The notes beneath the pieces are model-generated. The model worked only from the letters and a program-made list of their open reading frames with translations, was not told where the DNA came from and searched no databases. Of a stretch of DNA of 60,642 nt, positions 43,316-58,650 are shown piece by piece (within the stretch, counting starts at the first letter, position 1; the number at the start of each line of letters is the position of its first letter). Origin of the DNA: Deinococcus gobiensis I-0 (lineage in GTDB: Bacteria; Deinococcota; Deinococci; Deinococcales; Deinococcaceae); the NCBI RefSeq assembly GCF_000252445.1, contig NC_017790.1, forward strand, positions 577,501-638,142, written 5' to 3'. The position numbers and the translations under genes are program-made.

Positions 43316-44674
43316 CTAGGTCACCGCCTCCCCGCAGGCCGCCACGAAGCGCCGCGCCAGCGCCGGGTCGGCCCCCAGGTGCAGATGCAGGTAACTCGCC
43401 AGGACATTGCCCTGTGCATAGCCCTCCTCGGCCGGCTGCCCGTTCGGAGCCGTCCAGCGGTAGGCCGGGTGCGTGGGCGCATGCGTGAGGACCGAGTGGT
43501 GGAACTCGTGGCCGCGCAGCGCCGCGCCCGCCGGGGCCAGTGGCGAGGCGTACAGGGCGGCGGCGTCCCGGTAGCCCAGCGTGACCTTCGGGAGCATCCG
43601 CGTGCGGTAGGGCACCACGCCGCACATCTGCCACACCGCGCCCGAGGCGTCCTCCAGCGTCTCCGAGAGGTACATCAGGCCGCCGCACTCGCCCACCACG
43701 GGCCGCCCCGACGCGGCGAAGGCATGGATGGCCGCACGCATGGAGGTGTTCGCACTCAGCTCGGCGGCGTGCGCCTCGGGGTAGCCGCCGCCCAGCAGCA
43801 GCCCGCCCACGTCCGGCGGCAGCCCGGCATCGCGCAATGGGCTGAAGGGCACGAGGTCGGCCCCGGCCAGCCGCAGTTCATCGAGCGCGTCGGGGTAGTA
43901 GAAGTGGAAGGCCTCGTCGTGCGCGTAGGCGATGCGCACGCGGGCGGGGACGGCCTGCACCGTGGGCGGAATGGGCAGCGCCGGGGCCTGGGCGGCAGCC
44001 AGCAGTGCGTCCAGGTCGAGGGTTCCCGCCGCCCGCCGCGCGTCGGCCTCGGCCCAGCTCGCCTGCTCGGCGCTCAGGAGGCCCAGGTGGCGCGAGGGCA
44101 GGTGTAGGGTCTGGTCGCGCAGCACGTAACCGAAGGTGGGCAGCCCGACCTGGGCCAGCGCGGCGGCGCACAGCTCGGCGTGGCGGGGGCTGCCCACGCG
44201 GTTGAGGATGACGCCCGCGATATCTGCTCCAGGACCGAAGTCGCGCAGGCCCGCCGCCACCGCCGCCGCCGTGCGGGCCATGCCGTGCGCGTCGAGGACC
44301 AGCACCACCCGCGCCCCCAGCAACCGGGCGAGGTCGGCGGTGGAGTGTTCGTCGCTGAGGGGATCGCGGCCGTCGTACAGGCCCATGACCCCCTCGATGA
44401 TGCTGATGCCCGCGTCCTGCGCGGCGCGGGCGAACAGCTCGGGTACCCGCGCGCGCGGCAGCAGGAAGGTGTCGAGGTTGCGCGCCTGCCGCCCCGCTGC
44501 CCGCGTGAGGTGCGTGGGGTCCAGGTAATCGGGGCCGAGCTTGAAAGGCTGCACCGCCAGCCCGCGCTCGCGGAAGGCGAGGCACAGCAGCGAGGCGACG
44601 GTGGTTTTGCCACTGCCCGAATGCGGCGCAGCGATGACGAGGCGGGGCATGGTGAAGGGAAGTGAATGGGTCAT
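43316..44674 (-). CDS. cobB: Cobyrinic acid a,c-diamide synthase (CobB/CbiA)
   Basis: A 452-residue two-domain amidotransferase. The N-terminal P-loop domain has [10 protein letters not shown] (16-25) and [10 protein letters not shown]; the C-terminal glutaminase domain has the nucleophile Cys330 in [11 protein letters not shown] and a closing HEFHHS. It amidates side chains a and c of cobyrinate (or hydrogenobyrinate in the aerobic route) using glutamine and ATP. The ATG at 44674 overlaps the upstream stop (ATGA) and has GGAG 5 nt before it; the second ATG at 44650 lacks a ribosome site. Its product is the direct substrate of the cobaltochelatase encoded upstream in the operon. Confidence 0.94.
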   Translation of the reverse strand: MTHSLPFTMPRLVIAAPHSGSGKTTVASLLCLAFRERGLAVQPFKLGPDYLDPTHLTRAAGRQARNLDTFLLPRARVPELFARAAQDAGISIIEGVMGLYDGRDPLSDEHSTADLARLLGARVVLVLDAHGMARTAAAVAAGLRDFGPGADIAGVILNRVGSPRHAELCAAALAQVGLPTFGYVLRDQTLHLPSRHLGLLSAEQASWAEADARRAAGTLDLDALLAAAQAPALPIPPTVQAVPARVRIAYAHDEAFHFYYPDALDELRLAGADLVPFSPLRDAGLPPDVGGLLLGGGYPEAHAAELSANTSMRAAIHAFAASGRPVVGECGGLMYLSETLEDASGAVWQMCGVVPYRTRMLPKVTLGYRDAAALYASPLAPAGAALRGHEFHHSVLTHAPTHPAYRWTAPNGQPAEEGYAQGNVLASYLHLHLGADPALARRFVAACGEAVT

Positions 44675-46356
44675 CCAGGCTCCAGGGTCTGCACCCGAGC
44701 GTCCAGCACCCCGGCGAGCTGCGCGGCGCGGCCCAGACGCACGCGGCCGGCCTCGGTGTCCACCACCAGCGCGGGGATGCCCCGCAGGCTTTCGGCGGCG
44801 TGCAGGGCGTCGGCCCAGGCGTCCGAGCCGGGGGTCAGGGGCACGTTGGCCCGCCCGTCGGTGAGGAGCACGAGTTCCGCGCCGCGCACCCCGGTGAGCA
44901 GGTCGGCGGCGAGGTTCAGCGCGTGGGCCAGTGGCGTGCGCCCCCCGGTCGGCGCGGCGCGCACGGCGGCCTCGGCCTGGGCGGCGTCGGTTGTCCAGTC
45001 GAGCAGCACGCTCGCCCCGGTTCCCCGGAAGGTCACGAGGGCCACGCGGTCGCGCCCGCCCTGCCCGGCCAGCGCGTCCAGCAGCGCCCCCTTGAGCGCG
45101 CCCATGCGCCCTGAGACGCCCACGCTGCCGCTCGCGTCGGCCACGAACAGCACGCGGCGGCCACCATCCTCGGCGGGCATGGGCGCGCGGAAGTCGTCGC
45201 GGGTGGGCACGGCGGCTCCCCGGCCCAGCATGGACCGCAGGGTCGCGGGCACGTCCAGGCGCGCGGCCTGTGGGTCCGGCACGCTGCGCGGGGCAGCGCG
45301 GCGGGGGGGCTGACCCTCTCCCCTGCCGGGCGTAAAGGCCTGCAAGGCCAGCGGCGCGGCGGGCGTACTCGGCGCGAAGACTTCCTCGGGAGGCGGGCCG
45401 TCCGCGCCGGGGGGTGGGGGCGTATCCGGCTGCTGTTCGGGCGGCTCTGTTTCCGGGAGTGGCGGAGGCGGCTCGGACGGTGGAGGCGGCGGCAACCGGG
45501 GATCGCGGCGGTGGTTCAGGACCAGGGGGGCCACGCGGCGCAGGTCGGTTTCGGTCGCCCCGGTGCGGCCCTCCAGCGCGGCGCAGGCGCGGGCGGCGCG
45601 GTGCAGCACGAGGTCGGCGCGCAGGCTGCGCACCCCCGCCTCGCTGCTCAGCGTAGTGATGACGTCCAGCAGGGGATCGGGCAACGTGACCTCTGGCAGA
45701 AGCTGTCGGGCCTCCGCCAGTCGCCCCGCCAGCGCGGCCTGCTCGGCCCCCCAGCGGGCGGCGAAGCCCTGCGGGTCGGCCTCGTAGGCCATGCGGCGGC
45801 GGATGATCTCGGCGCGTTCGGCGGGTTGCTGGGGGGCCGCCACGTCCACGCACAGGCCGAAACGGTCGAGGAACTGCGGACGCAGGCCTCCCTCCTCGGG
45901 GTTCATGCTGCCCACCAGGGCCAGGCGGGCCGGGGCCTCGGCACTCAGGGCATCGCGCTGCACCCGCACCACGCCCAGCGCGGCGGCGTCGAGCAGCACG
46001 TCCACCAGATGGTCGGGGAGCAGGTTCACCTCGTCGATGTACAGCAGCCCGCCGTCCGCCTGGGCCAGCAGACCGGGCCGCAACCGCACCTCGCCCCGCA
46101 GCGCCGCGTCGAGGTCCAGCGTGCCCACCACGCGGTCCTCGGTCGCGCCGAGGGGCAGGTTGACGAAAGGAGCGCGCAGGCCATCCGGCCCCGGCGGCAG
46201 CAGCTCGGCCAGCCCGCGCGCCGCCGTGCTCTTGGCCGCGCCCCGGTCGCCCCGGATGAGCAGCCCGCCGATGGCCGGCGCCACCGCCAGCAGCGACAGC
46301 GCGAACAGCAGTTCGGGCTGGTGGGCGACGGCGGCGAGGGGATAGGTGGGGGTCAT
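44671..46356 (-). CDS. Chelatase AAA+/VWA subunit (ChlI-ChlD fusion, cobaltochelatase partner)
   Basis: A 561-residue fusion. Residues 1-285 are a ChlI/BchI-like AAA+ ATPase (Walker A GDRGAAKS at 36-43, Walker [33 protein letters not shown]). Residues 286-330 are a proline-rich acidic linker. Residues 400-561 are a von Willebrand A domain with the MIDAS motif DASGS (407-411) and TDGRANV. In the metal chelatases the I and D subunits drive insertion of Mg or Co by the large H/CobN subunit. Next to CobN halves, it should replace CobS/CobT for cobalt insertion. It overlaps cobB and the methyltransferase gene by 4 nt each. Confidence 0.9.
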   Translation of the reverse strand: MTPTYPLAAVAHQPELLFALSLLAVAPAIGGLLIRGDRGAAKSTAARGLAELLPPGPDGLRAPFVNLPLGATEDRVVGTLDLDAALRGEVRLRPGLLAQADGGLLYIDEVNLLPDHLVDVLLDAAALGVVRVQRDALSAEAPARLALVGSMNPEEGGLRPQFLDRFGLCVDVAAPQQPAERAEIIRRRMAYEADPQGFAARWGAEQAALAGRLAEARQLLPEVTLPDPLLDVITTLSSEAGVRSLRADLVLHRAARACAALEGRTGATETDLRRVAPLVLNHRRDPRLPPPPPSEPPPPLPETEPPEQQPDTPPPPGADGPPPEEVFAPSTPAAPLALQAFTPGRGEGQPPRRAAPRSVPDPQAARLDVPATLRSMLGRGAAVPTRDDFRAPMPAEDGGRRVLFVADASGSVGVSGRMGALKGALLDALAGQGGRDRVALVTFRGTGASVLLDWTTDAAQAEAAVRAAPTGGRTPLAHALNLAADLLTGVRGAELVLLTDGRANVPLTPGSDAWADALHAAESLRGIPALVVDTEAGRVRLGRAAQLAGVLDARVQTLEPG

Positions 46357-47143
46357 GCCCCCTCCCCGCGCACGTGCAGCACATGCACGTCGAAGGTCCA
46401 GCGGTAGCGCCAGCCCTCGCCCTCGGGGATCAGGTACGGCCCCAGAACGTCCAGCACCTCGGCGTCCGGCAGGGGCAGCCGGGCCTGGGCGAGCAGGGCG
46501 GCCGTGTCGGGAAAGGTCAGTTCGCGTCCCTCGGTGATCTGGAGGTGCGCGCAGGGCAGGCCCAGCGCGTGCAGGGCGCGGCGCAGACCCGTGGCCCGCT
46601 GCGGCCGGGGCTGCCCCGCCAGCGTGCGCCGCAGGGTGACGTGCGGGCTGCCCAGGCCGTCGTCCTCCAGCAGGAAGAGGTCGCGGCGGGCCAGGCGCCG
46701 CAGGCCCGTCAGTGCGCCGCGCAGGTCAGGCAGATAGGCCAGCGACCACGCGGCGAGCACGGCGTCGTGGGGCGCGAGCGTGGGGTCGTGCAGGGCATCG
46801 GCGAGTTCCTGACAGCGCACCTCCAGATGCGCGGGCGGCCCCTTGCCCCGCAGCACCGCCAGCATGTCGGGCGAGTGGTCCAGCGCCGTGACCCGCGCCG
46901 CCGCGCCCGCCAGGGGCAGGGTCAGGCGACCCGTGCCCGCACCCACGTCCAGCAGCGAGTCTGCCCCAGCCCCCGCCAGCTGCCCACGCAGCCACGCCAC
47001 CGTATTCGGTAGCTCGGGCTGGCCCGCGTCGTATTTCGCCGCCTGCACGTGCCAGAAGGCCCGGTCGCGCTCCGGCTGCCAGCGTCCCGAGCGCACGGCG
47101 AGGACCTGCTCCCGCCACTCGTCGAAAATGTCGGCCTGAACGG

Positions 47144-47147
<4 letters not shown>
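46353..47147 (-). CDS. Class I SAM-dependent methyltransferase in the cobalamin operon
   Basis: A 264-residue methyltransferase. The SAM-binding motif I is [17 protein letters not shown] (near 65-81), with the acidic residue of motif II in [11 protein letters not shown] and motif IV in [12 protein letters not shown]. The ATG at 47147 overlaps the CobN C-part stop (ATGA). It is not one of the CobA/CobI/CobM-type precorrin methyltransferases, which have a different (class III) fold, so its place in a cobalt-insertion operon is unexplained. It could act on a cofactor side product or on a protein. Confidence 0.85.
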
Positions 47148-48709
<1,562 letters not shown>

Positions 48710-48729
48710 GGGGCCTCGGGAAACAGGGA

Positions 48730-48764
48730 AGCGGCGCGGACGCCAGACAGGCCGCCGCGCCGCT
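48730..48764 (-). terminator. Hairpin between the FNT gene and the CobN C-terminal half
   Basis: AGCGGCGCGG and CCGCGCCGCT (48730-48739 with 48755-48764) form a perfect 10-bp stem and 15-nt loop, 15 nt after the FNT stop. On the minus strand it is followed by TTCCCTGTTTCCC. It looks like a terminator for FNT that the cobN C-half must read through or bypass. Confidence 0.6.
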
Positions 48765-48778
48765 CGGAAGGGGAAGGT

Positions 48779-49636
48779 TCAGGTTCTGGCCGGGGCCGCT
48801 TTGGCCTCGGGGTAGGCGAAGTGGTAGGCGAGCGCCACGAACACGGCCCCGCCCACCACGTTGCCCAGCGTGACGATGACGAGGGTCAAGGCGACGTGCG
48901 CGAGGTCCAGCCGGGCCACGCCCGCCACGCCCTGCACCCCGTCCTTGAGCATCAGGCCCAGGGGCAGCAGGTACATGTCGGCCACCGAGTGCTCGAAGCC
49001 CGCCGCGACGAAGGCGGTCACGGGCAGCAGCACGGCCAGCACCTTGTCGGCCAGGGTCTTGCCCGCGAAGGCCATCCACACCGCCAGACAGACCAGCACG
49101 TTGCACAGCATGGCGCTGAAGAACAGCTGCTCGGGCGTCTTGCCGACCTTGCCCGCCGCGACCGTGACCGCCTCGCGCGCCACGCCGCCCGCGTCGAGGT
49201 TCGGGTGTCCGGAAGCGAGGATCAGGAAGGCCAGCAGCACGCCGCCCACCAGGTTGCCCGCCAGCACCAGGCCCCAGTTGCGCGCGACCTGCGCCCAGGT
49301 GACCTTGCGGCGCACGGCGGCCAGCACCATCAGGATGTTGCCGGTCAGCAGTTCGGCCCCCGCCACGAGCACCAGCACCAGCCCCACGCAGAAGCCCAGG
49401 CCGCCCAGCGCCTGCTTGAAGGCGAAGTCGATCCCGCCTGCCTCGACCAGGGTGTAGAACATGCCCCCCAGGCCGATGAACATGCCCGCCAGCACCGAGA
49501 GGACGAAGGTCGGCCACGCGGCGCGCTCGGCCTTCTCGATCTCCTTGTGGACGACGGCCTGCGTGAGCGCGCCGCCGCTGAGGACCGTCGGGTCGGGGGC
49601 CGGGGCCGGACTGGGAGAGGGGGACGCGGTGGTCAT
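48779..49636 (-). CDS. Formate/nitrite transporter family (FNT) channel
   Basis: A 285-residue membrane protein with six transmembrane segments and the FNT signatures VLVAGAELLTGNILMVLAAV, GLVLAGNLVGGVLLAF and GFEHSVADMYLLP, which contains the central pore His216. FNT channels pass formate, nitrite, hydrosulphide or lactate. The gene separates the two halves of cobN. It has its own TATGGT box 6 nt before the ATG and a strong hairpin after its stop, so it is likely an independent unit. A functional link to cobalt insertion is not obvious. Confidence 0.92.
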   Translation of the reverse strand: MTTASPSPSPAPAPDPTVLSGGALTQAVVHKEIEKAERAAWPTFVLSVLAGMFIGLGGMFYTLVEAGGIDFAFKQALGGLGFCVGLVLVLVAGAELLTGNILMVLAAVRRKVTWAQVARNWGLVLAGNLVGGVLLAFLILASGHPNLDAGGVAREAVTVAAGKVGKTPEQLFFSAMLCNVLVCLAVWMAFAGKTLADKVLAVLLPVTAFVAAGFEHSVADMYLLPLGLMLKDGVQGVAGVARLDLAHVALTLVIVTLGNVVGGAVFVALAYHFAYPEAKAAPART

Positions 49637-49642
49637 GGCCCC

Positions 49643-49648
49643 ACCATA
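49643..49648 (-). promoter_or_regulatory. -10 box of the FNT gene (leaderless)
   Basis: TATGGT on the minus strand lies 6 nt before the ATG at 49636, just downstream of the stop of the CobN N-terminal half. It is identical in sequence and distance to the box before the DUF1684 gene. Confidence 0.5.
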
Positions 49649-49654
49649 GGCCGC

Positions 49655-53505
<3,851 letters not shown>

Positions 53506-53591
53506 GGTGCCTCCTGGCCGGGCCGGGGAGGGCCTGCGGCGGGGGCGTCACGAACTGGCGGGGGCGCTGGCCGGCTGGGCAACAGCGCGCC

Positions 53592-53725
53592 GCTTCGTCC
53601 CGGACGCGGGGACGAGGGGCGTGGCTCAGCGTGGGTCGGACTGTGACCGTGGCGCGACCGTGGCGGACTTGCACCGCACTTCCAGAGGCTGAGCGTGTCG
53701 GAGAAACGTCGGGGCGGACGTGGAG
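53592..53725 (-). ncRNA. Cobalamin riboswitch upstream of the Ni/Co permease-CobN operon
   Basis: On the minus strand the core GGAAGTGCGGTGCAAGTCCG (starting at 53683) followed by CCACGGTCGCGCCACGGTCA matches the conserved adenosyl/aquo-cobalamin riboswitch core. GCTCAGC (53694-53688) pairs perfectly with GCTGAGC (53630-53624) to close the structure. A 7-bp hairpin TCGTCCC/GGGACGA (53615-53595) follows. A TACAGT box (53733-53728) lies just upstream as the likely -10. High cobalamin should switch the operon off. End points are approximate. Confidence 0.78.
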
Positions 53726-53804
53726 CCACTGTAGCGCACGCGGGCCGGGCGGTTGGCCGGGCGCCTGCGCCCTTTTTGCGTCACACGGCGGGGGACCTTC
53801 ACGG

Positions 53805-53810
53805 CATAAT
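53805..53810 (+). promoter_or_regulatory. -10 box of the VWA gene (leaderless)
   Basis: CATAAT lies 8 nt before the ATG at 53819. No ribosome site fits in between. Confidence 0.5.
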
Positions 53811-53818
53811 CGGGCGTA

Positions 53819-55867
53819 ATGGCCCCGCTCGTCCGCCCGCGCCCCCGGTCCGCCGGGCCGCTGCTCGCCGCCCTGTGTCTGGGCAGCCTGGGCGAAGCCG
53901 CCGCGCAGGCCTGCGTGCTGCCCAGCAGTCCGCCGCCCAGCCGCTCGCGGGTGGTGTTCATCCTCGACACCTCGGGGTCCATGCAGGGCCTCGGGGACGG
54001 CCGGGCGAACATCTTCGCGCGGGTGCAGGGGGCCATCCTGCGCGGCATGCGCGCGGCGCAGGCTCCGGGATCGGTCGAGCTGCTCACCTTCGACAAGGGG
54101 CCGCGCCAGCGCCGGAGCTTCGCGTGGCCCTCGCAGCGCGGCGAATTCGAGCGGGCCGTGAACGGCATCCGGGCCGACGGCTCGAACACCTGGCTGTATA
54201 CCAGCATGCAGAGCATGTTCGCCTCGCTCCAGAGCCGGGACGACACCGCCACGACCGTCTACGTCCTCACCGACGGCATCGACAACAACCCCGACCGCGC
54301 GGCGACCATCGCCACGGCCCTCGCCGCCTTCAACGTCACGCGCGGCAATTTCGACAAGCTGTACTACGTGGGCCTGGGCGTGCAGGTGCCCGCCGAGGTC
54401 AAGGCGCAGTTCGCGCAGACCACCTTCGCGCAGGCGGTCGAGCTGCCCCTGAACACCCCGCCCGACCTCACCTCGGCGCTGCTGCTGCCCGGCATGGTGA
54501 ACGTGTCGCCCGACGCCTCCTTCGCCTTCCGGCGGCCTCAGGGCACCCGCCTGAGCCTGGAGTCGGGCAACGTGGGCGGCGGTCAGGTCACGATCCTGAA
54601 CCCCGAGGGTGCGGGCGACCGGGTCAGGCTGGGCATCCAGGGCAGCGTGCCGGCGGGGTCGGTGGGCTACGTCTGCGCCGACCTGCCAGACGGCGAACAG
54701 CGCCTGCTGCTGCGCTTCGAGCAGACCACGCCGCCGCCCTCGGGCGCGCCCGCCCCCCAGCCGCCCGCCCTGGGCACGCTGCGGCTGCTGAACCCCGACT
54801 TCCGGCGCGAGCTGAAACGCGGCGAGAAGGCCGTGCTGCGCTATCAGGCGGTGAACGGCCCGGTGACGGTCGAGGTCGCGCAGGCCCCCGGCGAGATCAC
54901 CGCGCAGCTGCCCGACACGGTGGTCAGCCTCCTCGAAGGCCAGCAGGTCGAGCTGACCCTGACCGACCTCACGCTGCGCGGCGGCCAGCAGGCCGCGCCG
55001 TCGCTGCGCCTGAACAACGCGGCGACGCAGGCGGTCCCGGCCGTCGTGGGGGTCGAGCCGGTGCGGCGCAACTGGTGGTGGCTGCTGCTGCTGCCTGTGC
55101 CCCTCCTGCTGCTGCTGTGGTGGCGGCGCGAAGGCGGGCCGTTCGAGCCCTACGCCCTGTCGGTGGACCGGGCGCTGCGGATCACGCTGCACGAGCGCGC
55201 CACCGGGCGCCGGCGCAGCCGCCCGGCGCGGCGCGACCTGAGCGACGTGGGCGCGCTGTTCCGGATGCCCGGGCTGCGCGGCATCGTGCTGGAGCGGTAT
55301 CAGCCCGACATCGCGCCCGAGGACGAGGTCGTGCTGGACAACAGCGACACCAATAGCATCCGCGACTACGCGGCCCAGCGGGGACGGCGGGCACTGCGGC
55401 TCCAGGCCCAGCCCGAGCGGCTGCGGCTGCACAAGGACACCCAGCCGGAGGGCACCTTCCTGGAACTTCAGGAAACGCTGGCGCTGGGGCAGCTGTACGT
55501 ATTCACGCCCTACGAACCGCCGCGCGCGCGGGTCCGCCCGGCCGCGCCGCCGCCCGAGCCGCCCATCGAGGTCATCGTGACGCTGCTGCGCGGGGTCGCC
55601 ATGCAGGACCTCGAACTGCCGCTGGAGGACGTGGACCTCGCCGACGTGTTCGCCGAGGAGGGCCTGCGCGGGCTGGTCGTGCGCCGCGAGCCGGGGCTGC
55701 TGCGGCTGCGCGCCCTGGCTGCGGGCATGCGGCTGAGGCACATCAGCCGCGAGTTCGGGCCGGGAGACGCGCTGCCGCTGGCAGTCATGCTCGACCTCGC
55801 CGCGCCCGGCGGCACCTTCCAGCTGCGGGTGCGCGACAAGGCCTCCATGAGCCGGATGCGGCGCTAG
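53819..55867 (+). CDS. Membrane-anchored von Willebrand factor A domain protein
   Basis: A 682-residue protein. An N-terminal signal (GPLLAALCLGSLGEAAAQAC) is followed by a VWA domain (about 44-225) with an intact MIDAS motif: DTSGS at 50-54, Thr in SNTWLYTSM and Asp in VLTDGIDNN. A beta-rich region (230-410) leads to a transmembrane helix (about 419-435, WWWLLLLPVPLLLLLWW) and a large cytoplasmic tail (440-682) that I do not recognise. It has the appearance of a transmembrane scaffold that senses a ligand outside and signals inside. It is divergent from the cobalamin operon, with only 0.3 kb shared. Confidence 0.8.
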   Translation: MAPLVRPRPRSAGPLLAALCLGSLGEAAAQACVLPSSPPPSRSRVVFILDTSGSMQGLGDGRANIFARVQGAILRGMRAAQAPGSVELLTFDKGPRQRRSFAWPSQRGEFERAVNGIRADGSNTWLYTSMQSMFASLQSRDDTATTVYVLTDGIDNNPDRAATIATALAAFNVTRGNFDKLYYVGLGVQVPAEVKAQFAQTTFAQAVELPLNTPPDLTSALLLPGMVNVSPDASFAFRRPQGTRLSLESGNVGGGQVTILNPEGAGDRVRLGIQGSVPAGSVGYVCADLPDGEQRLLLRFEQTTPPPSGAPAPQPPALGTLRLLNPDFRRELKRGEKAVLRYQAVNGPVTVEVAQAPGEITAQLPDTVVSLLEGQQVELTLTDLTLRGGQQAAPSLRLNNAATQAVPAVVGVEPVRRNWWWLLLLPVPLLLLLWWRREGGPFEPYALSVDRALRITLHERATGRRRSRPARRDLSDVGALFRMPGLRGIVLERYQPDIAPEDEVVLDNSDTNSIRDYAAQRGRRALRLQAQPERLRLHKDTQPEGTFLELQETLALGQLYVFTPYEPPRARVRPAAPPPEPPIEVIVTLLRGVAMQDLELPLEDVDLADVFAEEGLRGLVVRREPGLLRLRALAAGMRLRHISREFGPGDALPLAVMLDLAAPGGTFQLRVRDKASMSRMRR

Positions 55868-56676
55868 GGCGGAGCGGACCGGTCTGTCCGCAGGCAGGAA
55901 CGAGCAGAGTACAGCGGTCCCGGAAAGGATCGGCTCGCCTGTACTCCCCCGCCCTCGCCCTGCCCCGTTCCCGGATGACCTGTACGGCAGATCTGGCGGG
56001 AGGGAAAGGGCCCGTTCGATCACCGCTCGAACACGTCGCACCGGAGGTTTTCGACACTGCCCGTATACACGCCGCCGAGGGCGAAGGGCAGGATCACGGC
56101 GCAGAGGCGGCCCTGGCGACGGCGTACGGCGCCGGGCTGTTCGGCGTCCTGCAAGCCGGGTCATGAGGCGGGGTGAGCCCGTCCCCTCCCGGACGTAATG
56201 AACACCCTCCAGTACGTGACACGGGCGAGGCGATTCCCGAGGCGGGAGCCAGCCGGTGGTCATATGCGAGTGGCCTCCGGGACGTGAAGGGCTCCCGTCG
56301 GGGACGTGATGGGGTGACGCGCGACCGGGAACCATGGGTTCACGGCGGACGACATGTTCGTGCCCGCCGAGCGGACCCCGCCCTTCGAAAACGGCTCCCG
56401 GGATTCCCGTTCCCTCCAGGTCCTCCCTTTTCAGGCGCTGCTGTGGCTGGGTGTGCGCCCATTTCGCTGGGCATCGCGCGCAGCCCTGGACACTCGTAAG
56501 GACGAGGTCGCCGTCGGGAGTGGCCGCCCGGGCGCGTCCGCCTCCGAGCGGTCTATGGCGGTGCAGGCCTGCGAGAACGCCGCCATAGACCCCGGAGCAG
56601 ACGTGATCCGTACTCTTTTCCGGATGACCCGTGAGAGGACCTGACCGCCAATCCATCTTCCCAGGCCCTCGAAGGC
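55868..56676. other. 809-bp gene-free region
   Basis: There is no convincing gene in either direction: short frames exist but lack ribosome sites and recognisable sequence. A hairpin (GCGGAC 55874-55879, GTCCGC 55886-55891) just after the VWA gene may be its terminator. A larger stem-loop at 56550-56591 is listed separately. The stretch could hold a degraded gene or a small RNA. Confidence 0.5.
56550..56591. repeat. 12-bp inverted repeat with inner palindrome
   Basis: GGTCTATGGCGG (56550-56561) and CCGCCATAGACC (56580-56591) are perfect inverted copies. The 18-nt spacer contains the palindrome GCAGGCCTGC (56563-56572). There is no T run, so it is not a simple terminator. It could be a small dispersed repeat or RNA element, about 85 nt beyond the ilvD stop. 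Confidence 0.6.
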
Positions 56677-58506
56677 TCAGATCTCCCGCACTGCGCCGCG
56701 CGCCGCACTGGTGGTCATGCTCGCGTAGGCGCGCAGCGCGGCGGTCACCTTCCGGGGGCGGGGCTCGGCAGGATGCCAGCCCGCTTGGTCCTGTCTCTCC
56801 CGGCGCGCGGCGAGTTCGGCGTCGCTCACCGCGAGATGGATGCGGCGCTCCGGGATATCGATCTCGATGCGGTCACCCGTCTCGACCAGTCCGATGGTGC
56901 CGCCCTCCGCGGCTTCGGGCGACACGTGCCCGATAGAGAGCCCGGAGGAGCCCCCCGAAAACCGCCCGTCGGTGACCAGGGCGCAGGCCTTGCCCAGTCC
57001 CTTGGACTTCAGGTAGCTCGTGGGATACAGCATCTCCTGCATGCCGGGGCCGCCGCGTGGACCCTCGTAGCGGATCAGGACGACCTCGCCGGCCTGCACG
57101 CCGCCCTCCAGGATGGCGTCCACGGCGGCGTCCTGCGATTCGAAGACGCGGGCGGTCCCCGTAAATTTCAGAATGCTCTCGTCCACGCCCGCCGTCTTGA
57201 CGATGCAGCCGTCCTCCGCGAGGTTGCCGTACAGCACGGCCAACCCGCCGTCCTGCGAGAACGCGTGCTCGGCGCTGCGGATGACGCCCGCCTCCCGGTC
57301 GGTATCCAGGGCGGTGTAGCGCCTCGCCTGCGAGAAGGCGAGCTGCGTGGGGATCCCGCCGGGCGCAGCCCGGTAGAAGGTCCGGGTCGCCTCGTCAGAC
57401 GTGCGCGACACGTCCCAGCGCTCGAGCGCCTCTACCAGGCTGGCCGCATGGACACTGTGCACGTCGCGGTTGAGCAGGTCGGCCCGCTCCAGCTGGCCCA
57501 GGATCGCCATGATGCCCCCGGCGCGGTGCACGTCCTCCATGTGCACGTCGTTCTTGGCCGGTGCCACCTTGCACAGCACGGGGACGCGGCGCGACAGCCG
57601 GTCGATGTCGGCCATGGTGAACTCCACGCCCGCTTCATGGGCGGCCGCCAGCAGATGCAGCACCGTATTGGTCGAGCCGCCCATGGCGATGTCCAGCGTC
57701 ATCGCGTTCTCGAAGGCCGCGAAGGTGGCGACGTTGCGCGGCAGCACGGCCTCCTCGTCGCCTTCGTAGTAGCGCTTGGCGAGGTCCACGATCAGGTGCC
57801 CGGCCCGCTTGAACAGGGCCTGCCGGTCGGCGTGTGTCGCCAGCACCGAGCCGTTGCCCGGCAGCGAGAGACCCAGCGCCTCGGTCAGGCAGTTCATGGA
57901 GTTGGCCGTGAACATCCCCGAGCACGACCCGCAGGTGGGGCAGGCCGAACGCTCGACCAGGGCCACGTCCTCGTCGCTGACCGCGTCGTCGGCCGACATG
58001 ACCATCGCGTCCACGAGGTCCAGCGAGTGCAGGGTGTCCTTGAGCAGGACCTTGCCCGCCTCCATCGGCCCGCCCGAGACGAACACGGCCGGAATGTTCA
58101 GGCGCAGGGCCGCCATCAGCATGCCCGGCGTGATCTTGTCGCAGTTGGAGATGCACACCATCGCGTCGGCGCAGTGGGCGTTGACCATGTACTCCACGCT
58201 GTCGGCGATCAGTTCGCGGCTGGGCAGGGAGTAGAGCATGCCGTCGTGGCCCATGGCGATGCCGTCGTCCACGGCGATGGTGTTGAATTCCTTCGCCACG
58301 CCGCCCGCCGCCTCGATCTCGCGGGCCACCAGTTGCCCGAGATCCTTGAGGTGGACATGGCCGGGCACGAACTGCGTGAAGGAGTTGACCACGGCGATGA
58401 TCGGCTTCTGGAAGTCTGCTTCTCCCATCCCGGTCGCGCGCCACAGGGCGCGGGCACCGGCCATATTGCGGCCTTCGGTGGTGGTTCTGGAACGGTAGGT
58501 CGGCAT
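56677..58506 (-). CDS. ilvD: Dihydroxy-acid dehydratase (IlvD)
   Basis: A 609-residue Fe-S dehydratase, near the E. coli length of 616. The start ATG at 58506 gives [20 protein letters not shown], the family N-terminus; the open frame upstream is not coding. Cluster and active-site segments are [51 protein letters not shown] and the C-terminal [20 protein letters not shown]. It converts dihydroxy-isovalerate and dihydroxy-methylvalerate to the keto acids for valine and isoleucine. It stands alone between non-coding stretches. CACAAT before the ATG may be a -10 box. Confidence 0.96.
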   Translation of the reverse strand: MPTYRSRTTTEGRNMAGARALWRATGMGEADFQKPIIAVVNSFTQFVPGHVHLKDLGQLVAREIEAAGGVAKEFNTIAVDDGIAMGHDGMLYSLPSRELIADSVEYMVNAHCADAMVCISNCDKITPGMLMAALRLNIPAVFVSGGPMEAGKVLLKDTLHSLDLVDAMVMSADDAVSDEDVALVERSACPTCGSCSGMFTANSMNCLTEALGLSLPGNGSVLATHADRQALFKRAGHLIVDLAKRYYEGDEEAVLPRNVATFAAFENAMTLDIAMGGSTNTVLHLLAAAHEAGVEFTMADIDRLSRRVPVLCKVAPAKNDVHMEDVHRAGGIMAILGQLERADLLNRDVHSVHAASLVEALERWDVSRTSDEATRTFYRAAPGGIPTQLAFSQARRYTALDTDREAGVIRSAEHAFSQDGGLAVLYGNLAEDGCIVKTAGVDESILKFTGTARVFESQDAAVDAILEGGVQAGEVVLIRYEGPRGGPGMQEMLYPTSYLKSKGLGKACALVTDGRFSGGSSGLSIGHVSPEAAEGGTIGLVETGDRIEIDIPERRIHLAVSDAELAARRERQDQAGWHPAEPRPRKVTAALRAYASMTTSAARGAVREI

Positions 58507-58650
58507 CAGGGCCTGATTGTGCGCTGTGGCAGGGGCGCAGATCGGCAGACATAGACACAAGGCGAATGTTCGGCCCGGCCGATGTCCCCATTGTGGGAGG
58601 GTGGTCCGCCGGAGGTCACCACGAGTCGGCAGAGAAGGGTCAAAGTTCCA

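Noticed and set aside
55975..56166. 63-codon plus-strand ORF in the gene-free region
   Set aside because: It has no ribosome site or -10 at the start codon, no similarity I can recognise, and is of a length expected by chance at this GC content.
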